Source: Streptomyces sp. NBC_01244 (lineage in GTDB: Bacteria > Actinomycetota > Actinomycetes > Streptomycetales > Streptomycetaceae). Taken from it: a DNA stretch of 64,000 nt. This document shows positions 26,870-36,490 of this stretch, in pieces (positions within the stretch are counted from its first letter, which is position 1; every line of letters begins with the position of its first letter). The notes under the pieces were generated by a model that worked only from the letters and a program-made list of their open reading frames with translations, ran no database searches and was not told the origin of the DNA. The DNA lies in assembly GCF_035987325.1 (NCBI RefSeq), contig NZ_CP108488.1:1-64000 (forward strand), in the 5' to 3' direction. A program made the position numbers and the translations under genes.

Positions 26870-27165
26870 GGGTTTGGTATCAGGCGAGAGTATTCGGCTC
26901 GCAGGACCAGAAAGTCAGGACGAGTCGGACTTTTTCACGGCTGGGTCGGCCCCGTGAGCGGACGGCCTAAGGTCCACCGCCCCCGCCTCTGGCCATCCCG
27001 TTCAGCCGTTCAGCCCCGTTTAAATAGCGGGAATGACGTCAAGGATGCTTCCTGAGCGCATTGAGTCAACCAATGGCGATCGATGTGATGCAGCTCATCA
27101 CTCCATCCCGCTTCAGACGTGCTGTCTGTTGTAATCGAAGTCATGACCTAAGGAGGAGATCATTC
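26870..27165. other. Leader region of the 27166 gene
   Basis: No gene seen. GC content drops relative to flanks. A very strong Shine-Dalgarno (AAGGAGGAG, ~27150) lies just before the ATG at 27166. No clear -35/-10 pair was identified. Confidence 0.4.
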
Positions 27166-27501
27166 ATGGCGATCACTGGTTATTACTGGGCTCTAGTTGG
27201 TACTCCGGGTGGTTCGGGAGGGTCGTCGGGGTCCGTTTCTTGGCATTTCCCGCAGCCCCTGAGTATCACAGCCCAGGCCGCTGTCGGTAGCATGGGGGGA
27301 ACGGACACGTGGGGTGAGGTTGGCTTTTCCGCCTATGTCCAAGGGGGCATTTACAAGACGATTGGCGGTGCGGGCTATGGGAGTTGGGAAGGCATGTTCT
27401 TCGGCGACAACATTACTCAACTCAACATCTCCGCGCGATCCTATGATGGATGGGTAGACGGCAGCGCAATGGGCTATATCTGGAATACCCCGGTCGGCTG
27501 A
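27166..27501 (+). CDS. Unrecognised small Gly/Trp-rich protein with strong ribosome site
   Basis: 111 residues (MAITGYYWALVGTPGGSGGS ... SMGGTDTWGEVGFSAYVQGG ... NISARSYDGWVDGSAMGYIW). Alternating pattern, many Gly, Trp and Tyr, no Cys: probably a small all-beta protein, with no signal peptide. The Shine-Dalgarno AAGGAGGAG with ideal spacing is the strongest in the area. Base composition (~56% GC by eye) and codon use are atypical for this replicon, suggesting foreign origin. Its stop codon abuts a patchwork of 16S rRNA sequence (27502-27667). Lectin-like, toxin or capsid-like roles cannot be separated from sequence alone. Confidence 0.6.
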   Translation: MAITGYYWALVGTPGGSGGSSGSVSWHFPQPLSITAQAAVGSMGGTDTWGEVGFSAYVQGGIYKTIGGAGYGSWEGMFFGDNITQLNISARSYDGWVDGSAMGYIWNTPVG

Positions 27502-27667
<166 letters not shown>

Positions 27668-27703
27668 ATTATCGGTCCACCGTGGTAACTCGGGAGCAAG
27701 AGC

Positions 27704-27970
27704 ATGATGCAAGAAACCGGGCGTCACGTCGCACTGGTGCGAGATGACGCTGGAAACGTCGTTCATACACATCAGGCCATCTATCTCGCAGGCGCGGAGC
27801 CGCTGACCGAGGAGAAGTTGCTTGCCGAAGCCGTCGCGGCGGCGGAAAGGGCACACACGCACACCGAGAGACTCGTCGCCGCGCTCTCCTCGCCGGAAGA
27901 GCTAGCACGCATCCGGGATGAAACAGCGCGACGCGAATACAATCGACTTCGGCGGGCTCGGCACCGGTGA
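27704..27970 (+). CDS. Small hypothetical protein, C-terminus fused into a phosphotransferase relic
   Basis: 88 residues from ATG 27704 (ATG 27707 also possible) with a modest GGGAG site. MMQETGRHVALVRDDAGNVV, HTHQAIYLAGAEPLTEEKLL, then a helical Ala/Glu-rich stretch (AVAAAERAHTHTERLVAALS). From ~27945 the DNA matches a phosphotransferase gene in another frame, so the last ~10 residues are probably not native. No family recognised. Confidence 0.45.
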   Translation: MMQETGRHVALVRDDAGNVVHTHQAIYLAGAEPLTEEKLLAEAVAAAERAHTHTERLVAALSSPEELARIRDETARREYNRLRRARHR

Positions 27971-28185
27971 CCCGGCCTGCGACCTGGTGATCGCCTTCAC
28001 CCTGATGACGGCCGACAGCCGAGCCGCCTTCCGCGATGCCCTCGGCGTGGACGATGCCACCTGGATGCGGGGGCGGGGCTGGGCTCTGGCCACCGGTCTG
28101 AACGCCTTCACCGCCTACGCCGCCGTCAACCCCCGGTTCGCCGCGCAGACCCACCCGGCCGATCACCCAGGCCCTCATCGGCTAA
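27945..28185 (+). pseudogene. APH-family phosphotransferase C-terminal fragment
   Basis: IDFGGLGTGDPACDLVIAFT (the Mg-binding D-F-G-like motif of aminoglycoside/homoserine-kinase-type phosphotransferases), then LTADSRAAFRDALGVDDATW-like sequence and RGRGWALATGLNAFTAYAAV. A one-base shift near 28150 restores PITQALIG and a stop at 28185. The N-terminal lobe and catalytic HGD motif are absent. Confidence 0.75.
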
Positions 28186-28299
28186 TCTCGATCTTTCGTG
28201 ACGGTCCGTCGGTTCTTCCGGTGGGCCGTTTCGACTGCTCGGGCTGGTGGCAGCCTGGCTGACGGCCCGGCTGTCGCGTCGGGTGGGCGCCCAGTTGAT

Positions 28300-28475
28300 A
28301 TCGCCTGATCCAGACCGGACTTACGAACCGTCTCCACCAGCAGCACGACCCCGGCCTGCGAGACCACCCCGCGACCGCCTTCCTCAGTGCGGATACGCGG
28401 GTACGACCCGATACGCTTCTTCACCTGGAAAGTGCCTCCGACAGGGGCCGGAACAAGGGCGTAGACAGTCCTCAT
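28300..28475 (-). pseudogene. IS1380-family transposase N-terminal fragment
   Basis: Reads VKKRIGSYPRIRTEEGGRGV, VSQAGVVLLVETVRKSGLDQ, AIS, the usual N-terminus of Streptomyces IS1380 transposases, then diverges at ~28300. The rest of the element is missing. Confidence 0.65.
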
Positions 28476-28498
28476 TCTCGCTGGTCAGAGGCACTTTC
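28430..28498. repeat. Inverted repeat at the IS1380 remnant end
   Basis: AAGTGCCTCCGAC ... GTCAGAGGCACTT, 13-bp arms with one mismatch. Probably the terminal repeat of the IS1380 remnant plus its subterminal sequence. Confidence 0.5.
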
Positions 28499-28670
28499 TG
28501 CTGCCCTGATCATCAGCTGGACAGCCCACTTCGTGAAAGCGCGAGGCTAAACACCCCGTACGCCCTAGTTTGCGAAGATGGCGCCCATAGGAACCTCCCT
28601 CGTATACGGAATCGCTACTCTCCAATCCGCAACCTTTCCCAAGATGGAATTGCCGGGCTATGGTCCTCGA

Positions 28671-29837
28671 ATGCCTTCCGCTGCACATGAGATACGTAAG
28701 GCCTCCTCCGCCCGTGACGGAGGAGGCGGGGCCCCCAACCTGGGGCGGCCCGACACTGTTTCGGCTACCACGACGACTGGGCCGAAGCCCTCCGCGGAGC
28801 CGGTCCCCCTGTCCACCCGTCGGGACCCGTACTTCGACAACGCCAAGTACCTGGCCATCCTGCTTGTGGCGCTGGGCCACGTCTTGCCCCTCGTGATCGA
28901 GGGTAGCCGGGCCACCCGGGCCCTCTACATGTTCGTCTACCTCTTCCACATGCCGGCCTTCATACTGATATCCGGCTATCTCTCGCGCAGTTACACCGGG
29001 CGACCGGACCAGTTGCGAAGGCTCCTGACGGGGGTGGCGCTGCCCTACGTGGTCTTCGAGGTCGCATACACGCTCTTCGCGAGGTACGGGGGCAACTTCT
29101 CCGGGAAACCCATCAGCCTGCTCCAGCCCTTCTACCTGATGTGGTTCCTGCTCGCGCTCTTCATCTGGCGGCTGACCGCTCCCCTGTGGCGCACCCTGCG
29201 CTGGCCGCTGGCGGTCTCCCTGGTCATCGCCGCACTCACGATGATCACCCCCGATATCGGCCCGACCCTCGACCTCATACGGGTCCTGCAGTTCCTGCCG
29301 TTCTTCGTGCTGGGCCTGTGCATGAAGCTGGAGCACTTCCAGGTTCTGCGCCGCCGCGGACCCAGAGCATTCGCCGTGCTCGTGTTCGCCGCCGCGATCC
29401 CCCTCACCTACTGGGTGACGCTCGACATCCCGCTGAACTGGTTGTACCGGTCGAGGAGCGTTCAGGAGCTCGGGATGGGTTGGTGGCCCGGGCTGATGCG
29501 GGAGGGTTTGCTGTTCTGCTGCACGCTCGTACTGGTCGCCGCCTTCCTTGCCCTGGTCCCCGGCCGCCGTTACTGGTTCACCGTGCTCGGCGCCGGAACC
29601 ATATGCGGGTACGTGCTGCACGGGTTCCTGATCCGCGGAGCCCAATACGCCGGTCTCCTCGAGCACTACCCGGTGCTGAACACACCCACCGGCAGAGTGG
29701 CCGTGACCGTGACCATGCTCGTGGTCATGACTCTCCTGTGCACACCGCCTGTGCGCCGGGCGATGAAGTTTGTCACGGAACCCGAAATGAAGTGGGCGTT
29801 CCGCCGGGAGATGACAGAGCCCAGGACCCACCCCTGA
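28671..29837 (+). CDS. Acyltransferase 3-like membrane protein
   Basis: 388 residues from ATG 28671; upstream ATG at 28644 is also possible. After a disordered ~45-residue start comes YFDNAKYLAILLVALGHVLP with the catalytic-type His of acyltransferase 3 proteins, then FVYLFHMPAFILISGYLSRS and about ten membrane segments, including GYVLHGFLIRG. Family members move acyl groups onto extracytoplasmic sugars or polymers. The C-terminus is a short cytoplasmic tail. It is monocistronic and appears intact. Confidence 0.85.
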   Translation: MPSAAHEIRKASSARDGGGGAPNLGRPDTVSATTTTGPKPSAEPVPLSTRRDPYFDNAKYLAILLVALGHVLPLVIEGSRATRALYMFVYLFHMPAFILISGYLSRSYTGRPDQLRRLLTGVALPYVVFEVAYTLFARYGGNFSGKPISLLQPFYLMWFLLALFIWRLTAPLWRTLRWPLAVSLVIAALTMITPDIGPTLDLIRVLQFLPFFVLGLCMKLEHFQVLRRRGPRAFAVLVFAAAIPLTYWVTLDIPLNWLYRSRSVQELGMGWWPGLMREGLLFCCTLVLVAAFLALVPGRRYWFTVLGAGTICGYVLHGFLIRGAQYAGLLEHYPVLNTPTGRVAVTVTMLVVMTLLCTPPVRRAMKFVTEPEMKWAFRREMTEPRTHP

Positions 29838-31162
29838 CACACGTTTGCCAGCCCCCGCATACGGCGAGACTCCAGCCGCGGGACCGACCCCGGACGTGAG
29901 CCCGACCCAGGGCGGACCAAACCGACCGGCATGCGCCGGACAGACAGGACTCGCTTGATTTAGCCCTCAACCCGCTGAGGAGCCGGTCGGTTCGGCCCCA
30001 CCCACCCGGTGATTGCCACCGCATGTGTCACAGCGGCGATCGGCGCTGCTAAGATCCGCGAGAATTCGAAGTTCCCCGCACAGTCCTCCTCGTCGTTGCG
30101 TCTGCTCGCATTTCGCGCAGCAGCGCGTCCAGGAGGGCACGTGCCGCACAGCAACTCAACCCGCAAGGTCCTGGCCGGGACGGTGGCTCTGGCCATGGCC
30201 ACCATTGCCGGCCCCCTCGCGCTGCCCGCGGTCGCGGATCCTGGCACTGGGACGGCTCGCCCCGGACACCGAGCCCTTGGCAACCAGCGCTGCTGCGCTG
30301 CCGCCGGGTTCGGAACTGGTCATGGCCGGCGTGACGGGCTTCCTTTCGTCGACTCCCGGCTACGACTTGCTGTGGACCCGGTACGCCGACGGTTCGGTCA
30401 CCAACCTGGGCCGTGGCTATTCGCAGGTGCAGATGGACGAGTCCTACGGGTCGGTCTCCGACGTGGTGGCCCTGGAACGGGGTGACCTCGGAAACGCCGA
30501 CTACCGGGTGGAACTGCATGACATGACCACTGGAGCGGTTTCCACCATGGTGCTGGGCAAGTACCGCCATCTGGTGGGTGTCGTAGGTTCGACAGCGGTG
30601 ACCAACCCCTATGTAGGGGGGCGAGGCATCGACTCCACCAAGCTGCACCTGCACAACATCGTGGATGGTGTGCTGACCGACCGGAGGGTCACCGGACTTC
30701 CCACTGACACGCGAACGGACGTAGCGTCCACCGCCCCCGGGAAGCTGGTGCTGGACTACAACCGTCCGACAGGCGCACAAACCGACTGGTACTACGCGGT
30801 GGTCAACCTCGCCTCCGGCGTCGCATCACCCTCAAACCTCGCCCCCACGACGTGGGCCGGCGCAGCTCTGTCCCCGAACTACCTCGCCACTTTGCAAGGC
30901 TCGAGCCGGCCGGCCACCTCACAGTTGCGCGTGAAGAACCGTGGCACCGGCAAGGTGACGCATGGCTTCGTTCACTTCAACCGACAGCGTTTGTTCGTGG
31001 GTTCCGGCGGCGTTCAGTGATCATCAGCACTCTGGATGTTCACGGGAAATAGCGGCAGCGGCACCGTCGTGGGCGTCCCGCTCGTAGACCTGCTTCGCAG
31101 ATCGATCGTTCCGCGGAAAAGGAGCCGTGCTGTCTGCGGCAGAGGTGACACCATGCGGTGTC

Positions 31163-31702
31163 ATGGCAGATGACAGCACCAGTACGTTTCAGGCGGGCCA
31201 GACGGGGCTCATCGTCCGGATCCCGGAGGCAGAGCCGGCCGTCCGCGGGTGGCGTGAACGGCTCGACCCCTCAGCCCAGGCCGGGGTTCCAGCCCACATC
31301 ACCGTGCTCTTCCCGTTCCTCGACGAGAGCCGAATAGACGCGCTCGTCTACTCCGCTCTCGCGGAGGTGTTGGGCAGCCACCAGGCCTTCGACCTGCGGT
31401 TCGAGAGATGCGGGCGGCTCCCGGAAGTGCTCTATCTCGTCCCTGAGCCTGACACACAGCTGCGGCAGCTCACGGAGGCGATCGCTGATCGCTGGCCTGA
31501 GGCTCCTCCGTATGGCGGCCGGTTTGCCGAGATCGTGCCCCACCTGACCATCGCTCAAGGACAGGAAGACGCCGTCCTGGAGGAGATCGAGGCCGACCTC
31601 ACCGGCAGGCTCCCGTTCACGTCTCACGTCTCGTCGGTTGAACTCATGGTGCACGACGGCGTGAAGTGGCAAGAACGGGTGTCGTTCGCACTCGGAGAAT
31701 GA
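31163..31702 (+). CDS. 2'-5' RNA ligase-like protein (2H phosphoesterase superfamily)
   Basis: 179 residues from ATG 31163. Two H-x-T/S-type motifs characteristic of the 2H superfamily are present: PAHITVLFPFLDE (~residue 45) and PHLTIAQGQ (~residue 130). Such proteins act on 2',3'-cyclic phosphates or 2'-5' linkages in RNA, often in tRNA or RNA repair. It lies between the left end of an IS21 element and istB, pointing toward istB, so it seems to be cargo. Full length and undamaged, unlike the gene around it. Its cellular substrate is unknown. Confidence 0.85.
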   Translation: MADDSTSTFQAGQTGLIVRIPEAEPAVRGWRERLDPSAQAGVPAHITVLFPFLDESRIDALVYSALAEVLGSHQAFDLRFERCGRLPEVLYLVPEPDTQLRQLTEAIADRWPEAPPYGGRFAEIVPHLTIAQGQEDAVLEEIEADLTGRLPFTSHVSSVELMVHDGVKWQERVSFALGE

Positions 31703-31722
31703 AGCTGGTCATGAGGCTTGGC

Positions 31723-31750
31723 TGGCCCGCTGCCCTCGGGCAGTGGACCA
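31723..31750. terminator. Hairpin between convergent genes
   Basis: TGG-CC-CTGCCC / GGGCAG-GG-CCA with a 2-nt loop, between the RNA ligase-like gene (ends 31702) and istB (ends 31764). Confidence 0.5.
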
Positions 31751-31763
31751 GCGTGGGGGCCAG

Positions 31764-32558
31764 TCAGCTGGCGTTAGCGTGCTCGGCGCGGGCTCGGGTG
31801 CTGGCGAGTCGGTAGGAGTCGGTGCCGGTCTCGATGATGGTTACGTTGAAGGTGAGGCGGTCGACGATGGCCGCGCAGAGGCGGGGGTCGGTGAACGTCT
31901 TGGTCCAGCCGCCGAAAGACTCGTTCGAGGCGATGGCCACGCTGTTCTTCTCCTCCCGTTCCGTCAGAACCTGGAAGAGGAGTTCGGCGCCGCGGCGGTC
32001 GAGTTCCATGTAGCCGAGCTCATCGATGCACAAAAGATCGACGCGGCCGTAGCGGGCGATCGTCTTGGTCAGCTGCTTCTCGTCGGCGGCCTCGACGAGC
32101 TCGTTGACCAGCTTCGTAGCCAGCACGTACTTGACCCGGTAGCCGGCCATCGCGGCCTCGGTGCCGAGCGCGATGAGCATGTGGGACTTGCCGGTGCCGG
32201 AGTCGCCGATGAGGCAGAGCGGCTGGCTCTTCTTGATCCATTCGCAGCTGGCGAGGGTGTGGATGGCGGCTGCGTCGATGTTGGGGTTCGCGTCGAAGTC
32301 GAAGGTCCGCAGGGACTTGTCCCGGGGGAAGCCGGCCGCCTTGATTCGTCGTTCCGACCGGCGACGGGCCCGGTCGTCGCACTCGGCCATCAGCAGTTCG
32401 GCGAGGAAGCCGCGGTAGGTCATCTGGTCCTTCATCGCGCGGTCGGCGATGTCGGAGAACTCGTTCCTGATCGACGGAAGCCGCAGTAGGCGGCAGGCGG
32501 TGTCGATGGCCGTGGTGGCGGCCTGCTCGGTCAGTCCTCGCTGGCGGGGCAGGGTCAC
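31764..32558 (-). CDS. istB: IS21-family helper ATPase IstB
   Basis: 264 residues, the normal length. AAA+ core with Walker A GDSGTGKSHM (~residue 122), Walker B VDLLCIDELGYMELD and sensor-type ASNESFGGW. It loads on target DNA and activates the IstA transposase. ATG at 32558 overlaps the istA stop (ATGA), giving translational coupling. Intact. Confidence 0.93.
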   Translation of the reverse strand: MTLPRQRGLTEQAATTAIDTACRLLRLPSIRNEFSDIADRAMKDQMTYRGFLAELLMAECDDRARRRSERRIKAAGFPRDKSLRTFDFDANPNIDAAAIHTLASCEWIKKSQPLCLIGDSGTGKSHMLIALGTEAAMAGYRVKYVLATKLVNELVEAADEKQLTKTIARYGRVDLLCIDELGYMELDRRGAELLFQVLTEREEKNSVAIASNESFGGWTKTFTDPRLCAAIVDRLTFNVTIIETGTDSYRLASTRARAEHANAS

Positions 32559-34201
32559 TGTGCTTCTCCCTCGCGGTGTTCACCGCCGCTGGTGCGACGG
32601 CGTCGGAGCAGTTGGTCGTAGTGGGTCACCGAGGGCAGCGGCCTGGTGTCGGGGGGAAGGTGCGCGAGCCGCCACTCGTGCAGGAACGTCACCGTCGCCT
32701 CGCCGGCGGCTCGGGCCGACGACGCGAGTCCAGTCGGCTCGTCCTCGGCCTGGGCGGCCTTGCGGGCCTCCAGCGCGACCGCGTCCGCGGTCAGTGCCCC
32801 GGCCCGCAGGGCGGTGGCCAGCCCGGCGACGAGGTGCTCGTGAGAGACGTGCCGGCCCAGTAGCAGCACCTCGATCAGTGCCCTCGTGCCGGCTGTGTCT
32901 CCGTGGGCCTTGACCGCCGCGGCCCACCAAGCGTCATGGACCGGGGTGAACTTGCCTGCGGAGCGGGCTTGTTCGAGCGCGGTGGCGCCGGGGAAGGCAC
33001 CGGGTTTGCGGATCAGGGCTTCGAGGTAGTGGTCCAGATCCAGGCGGCAGCCGCCCTTGGCGATCAGCCGCTCGTGCCGGGCCACTTCCACGTTCCGGTC
33101 GTAAACCACCAGGTGGGAGGCGTGCAGGACTACCCGGACCCGCTTCCCGATCAGGCGGACCGGTACCGAGTAGCGGTTCGTGCGGACCGCGATCTGGCTG
33201 TAGCGGTCGACCCTCGGGGTGAAGAGCCGGCCCGTCTCGAACGGCTCCTCCGGCAGCGGCATCAGCAGCGGCCGCTCGACCTGGAAGTACTCGTCGATCG
33301 TCCGGGGCCGCGAACCGATCCGGCGCCGTCCGTCGTGCAGGTCCCACTGATCGACCAGCTCGTTCAGCTCGGCCAGCGAGTCGACCTCGGGCACCGGGGC
33401 GAAGTGGTTGCGGCGGAAGTAGCCGATCTGGCCCTCCACTCCGCCCTTCTCGTGGGCGCCCTCGATGCCCGGGCGGCAGTAGAAGCTCTCGATTGCGAAG
33501 TGCGACCTGAACGCGATCCACCGGTCGGCTTCCACCCTGGCCCGGCTCAGCCCCAGCACCCGGGCGACGGCGGCCTTGAGGTTGTCGTAGCGGACCTTGT
33601 TCCGTGGGACGCCTCCCAGCGTCTGTAGCGCGTGAACGTGCCCTTCGAAGAAGGCCTCCTGGCCGCAGGACGCGAAGACGCGGTGGACGGCCTTGCCCGA
33701 GTAGGACAGGCGAAAGGAGAACAAGTAGCAGGTCACAAGCTCGCCGGCGAGCCGGATGGTCACGTCGCCGAAGTCGACCTCGGCTTCCATACCGGGCTGG
33801 TGGGTCTGCGGAATGAACGCTTCGACCGGAGCCTTCCCCGACTCGACGAGGATCTGCGGCTTCCGGTCGGAGACGTAGCGCCGGACCATCTGGTAGGAGA
33901 CATCCGCGTCGTGCTCCTCGACCAGGCGGTGGAAGATCCGCGTGGTCGTGTGCCGCTGCTTGCGCGGCGCGTCCAGATCCGCCTGGAGCATCCCGTCGAT
34001 CACCGGCTTGTAAGGATCCAGGGCCGTCGGCCGCGGCGGCAGCTGCTTCCTGGGCTCCGGCCAGACCGAGTCCACGGCCTTGCGAACCGTCCGCCACGAC
34101 ACGTTGTACTTACGCTCGATCTCCCGGATCTTCATGCCGCCACGGTGGTCGCGCCGGATCGCCGCGTACAGCTCGACCTTCGACATCTGCGGCATGACCA
34201 C
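32555..34201 (-). CDS. istA: IS21-family transposase IstA
   Basis: 548 residues. N-terminal HTH (KIREIERKYNVSWRTVRKAV), rve-type core with EAEVDFGDVTI (first Asp), a second Asp in NKVRYDNLKAAVARVLG and Glu in AHEKGGVEGQIGYFRRNHFA; C-terminal beta-barrel NRYSVPVRLIGKRVRV. Start ATG at 34201 (MVMPQMSKVELYAAIRRDH). Transposes the element together with IstB, encoded in the overlapping downstream gene. No damage seen. Confidence 0.93.
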   Translation of the reverse strand: MVMPQMSKVELYAAIRRDHRGGMKIREIERKYNVSWRTVRKAVDSVWPEPRKQLPPRPTALDPYKPVIDGMLQADLDAPRKQRHTTTRIFHRLVEEHDADVSYQMVRRYVSDRKPQILVESGKAPVEAFIPQTHQPGMEAEVDFGDVTIRLAGELVTCYLFSFRLSYSGKAVHRVFASCGQEAFFEGHVHALQTLGGVPRNKVRYDNLKAAVARVLGLSRARVEADRWIAFRSHFAIESFYCRPGIEGAHEKGGVEGQIGYFRRNHFAPVPEVDSLAELNELVDQWDLHDGRRRIGSRPRTIDEYFQVERPLLMPLPEEPFETGRLFTPRVDRYSQIAVRTNRYSVPVRLIGKRVRVVLHASHLVVYDRNVEVARHERLIAKGGCRLDLDHYLEALIRKPGAFPGATALEQARSAGKFTPVHDAWWAAAVKAHGDTAGTRALIEVLLLGRHVSHEHLVAGLATALRAGALTADAVALEARKAAQAEDEPTGLASSARAAGEATVTFLHEWRLAHLPPDTRPLPSVTHYDQLLRRRRTSGGEHREGEAQ

Positions 34202-35726
34202 GACCTCTCACCAGGAGCATCCCGATGCTGCCCTGGCAAGAACCCCAGTGACTTCAAAACTCGTGAACATCACCCGACCGTGGATCCGGGCGCCTCCCAA
34301 ACCCATGAACAACTGACTTCACAACCCGTGAATAAAGCCAGACGCAGATCGACACGCACCAGCACGTATCCGAACCCCTGGTGGGGCTGGCCGGGAACTG
34401 GGCTCTGTTCGGGTCCCGGACATCGCTCTCCGAGGGCTCCACCGACGAGGGCTTCTCCTTCCGGGCGGTACCGGCCGGCGGGGGCACCAGCCGCAAGATC
34501 CTGGACCACGCCACCTCACTCACGCCTACCCCCGACGGTGCACTGCTGGTGATGGGCGGCACCCTCGCCCAGGGCGAAGGCGTCTACCGGGTGTCACCCG
34601 GTGCTGACGGCGCGCCGGTGGCGAAGCTGGTCACCGGTACCGGCCAGCCGCTGGGGATCACCCTGGTGCGTTCCGACGTACCCGCGGTGGCCACACTCGA
34701 CGCAGCACCCTGGAGGGCGAGGTGGCAGCTGTCGCGCCCCAACGCCGTGGTCCTCACCCTACGCAACACCACGACGGGTCTCTCCAACACGTCGCACCTG
34801 TCTCCGTCGAACGACACCACTGAGCCTGTGGGGATGGACTACAAGGGGCGGATCCACATGGACTGGACGGGGTGGACCAACACGGGCGAAGCCCCCAACG
34901 GCAATTACACCTGGCAGATCACCGCCAAGCCGAGCAACGGACTCGGGCCAGACCTCTAGGTGAGCGGCACCTTCAAGGTCACGCGCCGGCCCGCACCTCA
35001 CGACTACACCGACAACGGGTCGCCAGACCTGCTGGGCCTCGACAGCGCCGGTGTTCTGTGGCGGGTCGACACCACCCAGGTTCCGTGGAACCCGACGCTG
35101 TACGCCACCACTCCGGTGAGTCTCGGTGGCGGCTGGAACACCTACAGCCAGATCACCCCTGTCGGCAACATCGCCGGCAGCTCCGCAGGTGACGTCGTGG
35201 CCCGCGACGGTGCCGGCATGCTGTGGCTTTACCAGGGCACCGGCAAGGGCACCTTCGCCACCCGCACTCGGATCGGCGGCGGCTGAAACATCTACACCCA
35301 GCTGACCGGGACGGGAGACTTCTTCGGCGACGGCAGAGCAGACCTCGTCGCACGCGACCGCGACGGCTCCTTGTGGCTCTACAAGGGCACCGGGAACTGG
35401 AAGGCGCCGTACGCCCCCCGGACCAGGGTCGGCGGCGGCTGGAACACCTACACCCAGCTGATCGGCCTGGGCGACAGCAACATGGACGGCAAGCCGGACC
35501 TCCTCGCCATCGACCAGAACGGCACCGGTTGGCGCTACCGCGGCACTGGTAACGCGCAACCCCCCTTCGCAACGCGTGAGGGCAGCCAAATCATCTACCC
35601 AGGTCACCGCTACAACACCATCGTCTGACGTCGGCAGCGGGATCTCAGAGCAGTCAGGGCGATGTGCCCGAGCAGCGACACTCCCGCCGCGGCCATGTTC
35701 TCCTCCACGGCCTTCATGAACGCTGA

Positions 35727-36195
35727 TCAGGCTGCGGCGGGCAGCTCGGTGCGCGTGCGCTGGATGAGGTCGGCCACCTCGGGGTTCCCTTTCCACGGTG
35801 CGAGGGCGCGGGTGACGTCGTGGAGGTAACTGTGGGCGCGGGTGGAGTGGACGTTGCTGAGGATGCGCAGCGAGGTGTTCGCGGCGGTGAGGCCGCGTTC
35901 GAGCTCGCGGTTCTGGAGGTGGCTGGTGGACAGGACGGCCACGCGGATGCCGGTGGCGCGGGTGAAGCGGTCCGCCGGCATGGGCGTGGCCAGGGCGTTC
36001 CAGGCGAAGGCGCCCTTGGGGTCTTCGAGGTCGCGGTGTACTTCGGTGGCGTCGGCGGCGAGCCGGGCGTGGGTCATGTACGCGAGCTGCTCCGGGGCAT
36101 GGCTGCCCGGCCGGATGGAGTCGAGCAGTTCCTCGGTGCGGCCGAGCGCGGCCTGGGCTGCCTTGGCGTTTCCGGTGCGCCCGTACGTCCGGGCC
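35727..36195 (-). pseudogene. C-terminal TPR part of a regulator-like protein
   Basis: About 155 residues (GRTGNAKAAQAALGRTEELL, AYMTHARLAADATEVHRDLE, THLQNRELERGLTA-type helices, SYLHDVTRALAPWKGNPEVA). Typical of the tetratricopeptide half of Streptomyces Xre-type regulators. The HTH N-terminal half is missing; upstream of ~36195 the sequence switches to an IS5 fragment. Confidence 0.6.
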
Positions 36196-36216
36196 CGCCC
36201 CCGGCACCGACGGCCA

Positions 36217-36490
36217 GCGAAACTGCACGCCGACAAGGGATACGAATACGACTACCTTCGCCGATGGCTCCGCGGTCAGGGAATCCGCCACCGTATCGCT
36301 GGCAGGGGCGTCGAGTCCTCACAACGACTCGGCCGCCACCGATGGGTAGTCGAGAGAACCGTGTCCTGGCTTGCAGCCTGCCGACGTCTCCATCGCCGCT
36401 ACGAGCGGAAGGCCGAACATTTCCTTGCCTTACGTCGGCATGCCGCATCGCTCATCGGCTATCGCCGATGGTGCCCCTGCTCAAGGCCTG
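36217..36490 (+). pseudogene. IS5-family transposase C-terminal fragment
   Basis: AKLHADKGYEYDYLRRWLRG, IRHRIAGRGVESSQRLGRHR, WVVERTVSWLAACRRLHRRY match the C-terminal catalytic block (the Glu of WVVERT) of Streptomyces IS5 transposases. A frameshift near KAEHFLA alters the last ~20 codons. The N-terminal two thirds are missing. Confidence 0.8.

Larger units (their letters stand above)
31018..34354 (-). mobile_element. IS21-family element, apparently carrying a passenger gene
   Basis: Contains istA-istB (34201 to 31764) and a convergent 2'-5' RNA ligase-like gene (31163-31702). The right end, read inward, is TGTCGATCTGCGTCTGGC then ATTCACGGGTTGTG, with a second internal copy GTTCACGAGTTTTG; the left end is TGATCATCAGCACTCTGGAT then GTTCACGGGAAAT. 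The ends align only partly and no target duplication is evident, so the exact left boundary is inferred. The segment sits between the two halves of an FG-GAP protein gene. Confidence 0.65.
30141..35628 (+). pseudogene. Secreted FG-GAP/VCBS repeat protein, split by IS21-type element and decayed
   Basis: The 5' part starts at GTG 30141 behind AGGAGG, with signal peptide STRKVLAGTVALAMATIAGP. A frameshift near 30240 leads to TEPLATSAAALPPGSELVMA, SDVVALERGDLG, LHLHNIVDGVLTDRRVTGLP, up to 31017. The 3' part resumes near 34357 (PLVGLAGNWALFGSR, LDHATSLTPTPDGALLVMGG, APNGNYTWQITAKPSNGLGP) then FG-GAP repeats (DGAGMLWLYQGTGKGTFATR, GDGRADLVARDRDGSLWLYK, MDGKPDLLAIDQNG). In-frame TAG (34957) and TGA (35284, replacing Trp of GGGWNTYTQ) confirm decay. 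Intact relatives are ~750-900-residue extracellular proteins common in Streptomyces. Confidence 0.85.

Noticed and set aside
28485-29840. 451-codon minus-strand frame opposite the acyltransferase
   Set aside because: Gln/Glu/Gly-rich antisense shadow with no motif; the plus frame has clear membrane segments and family motifs.
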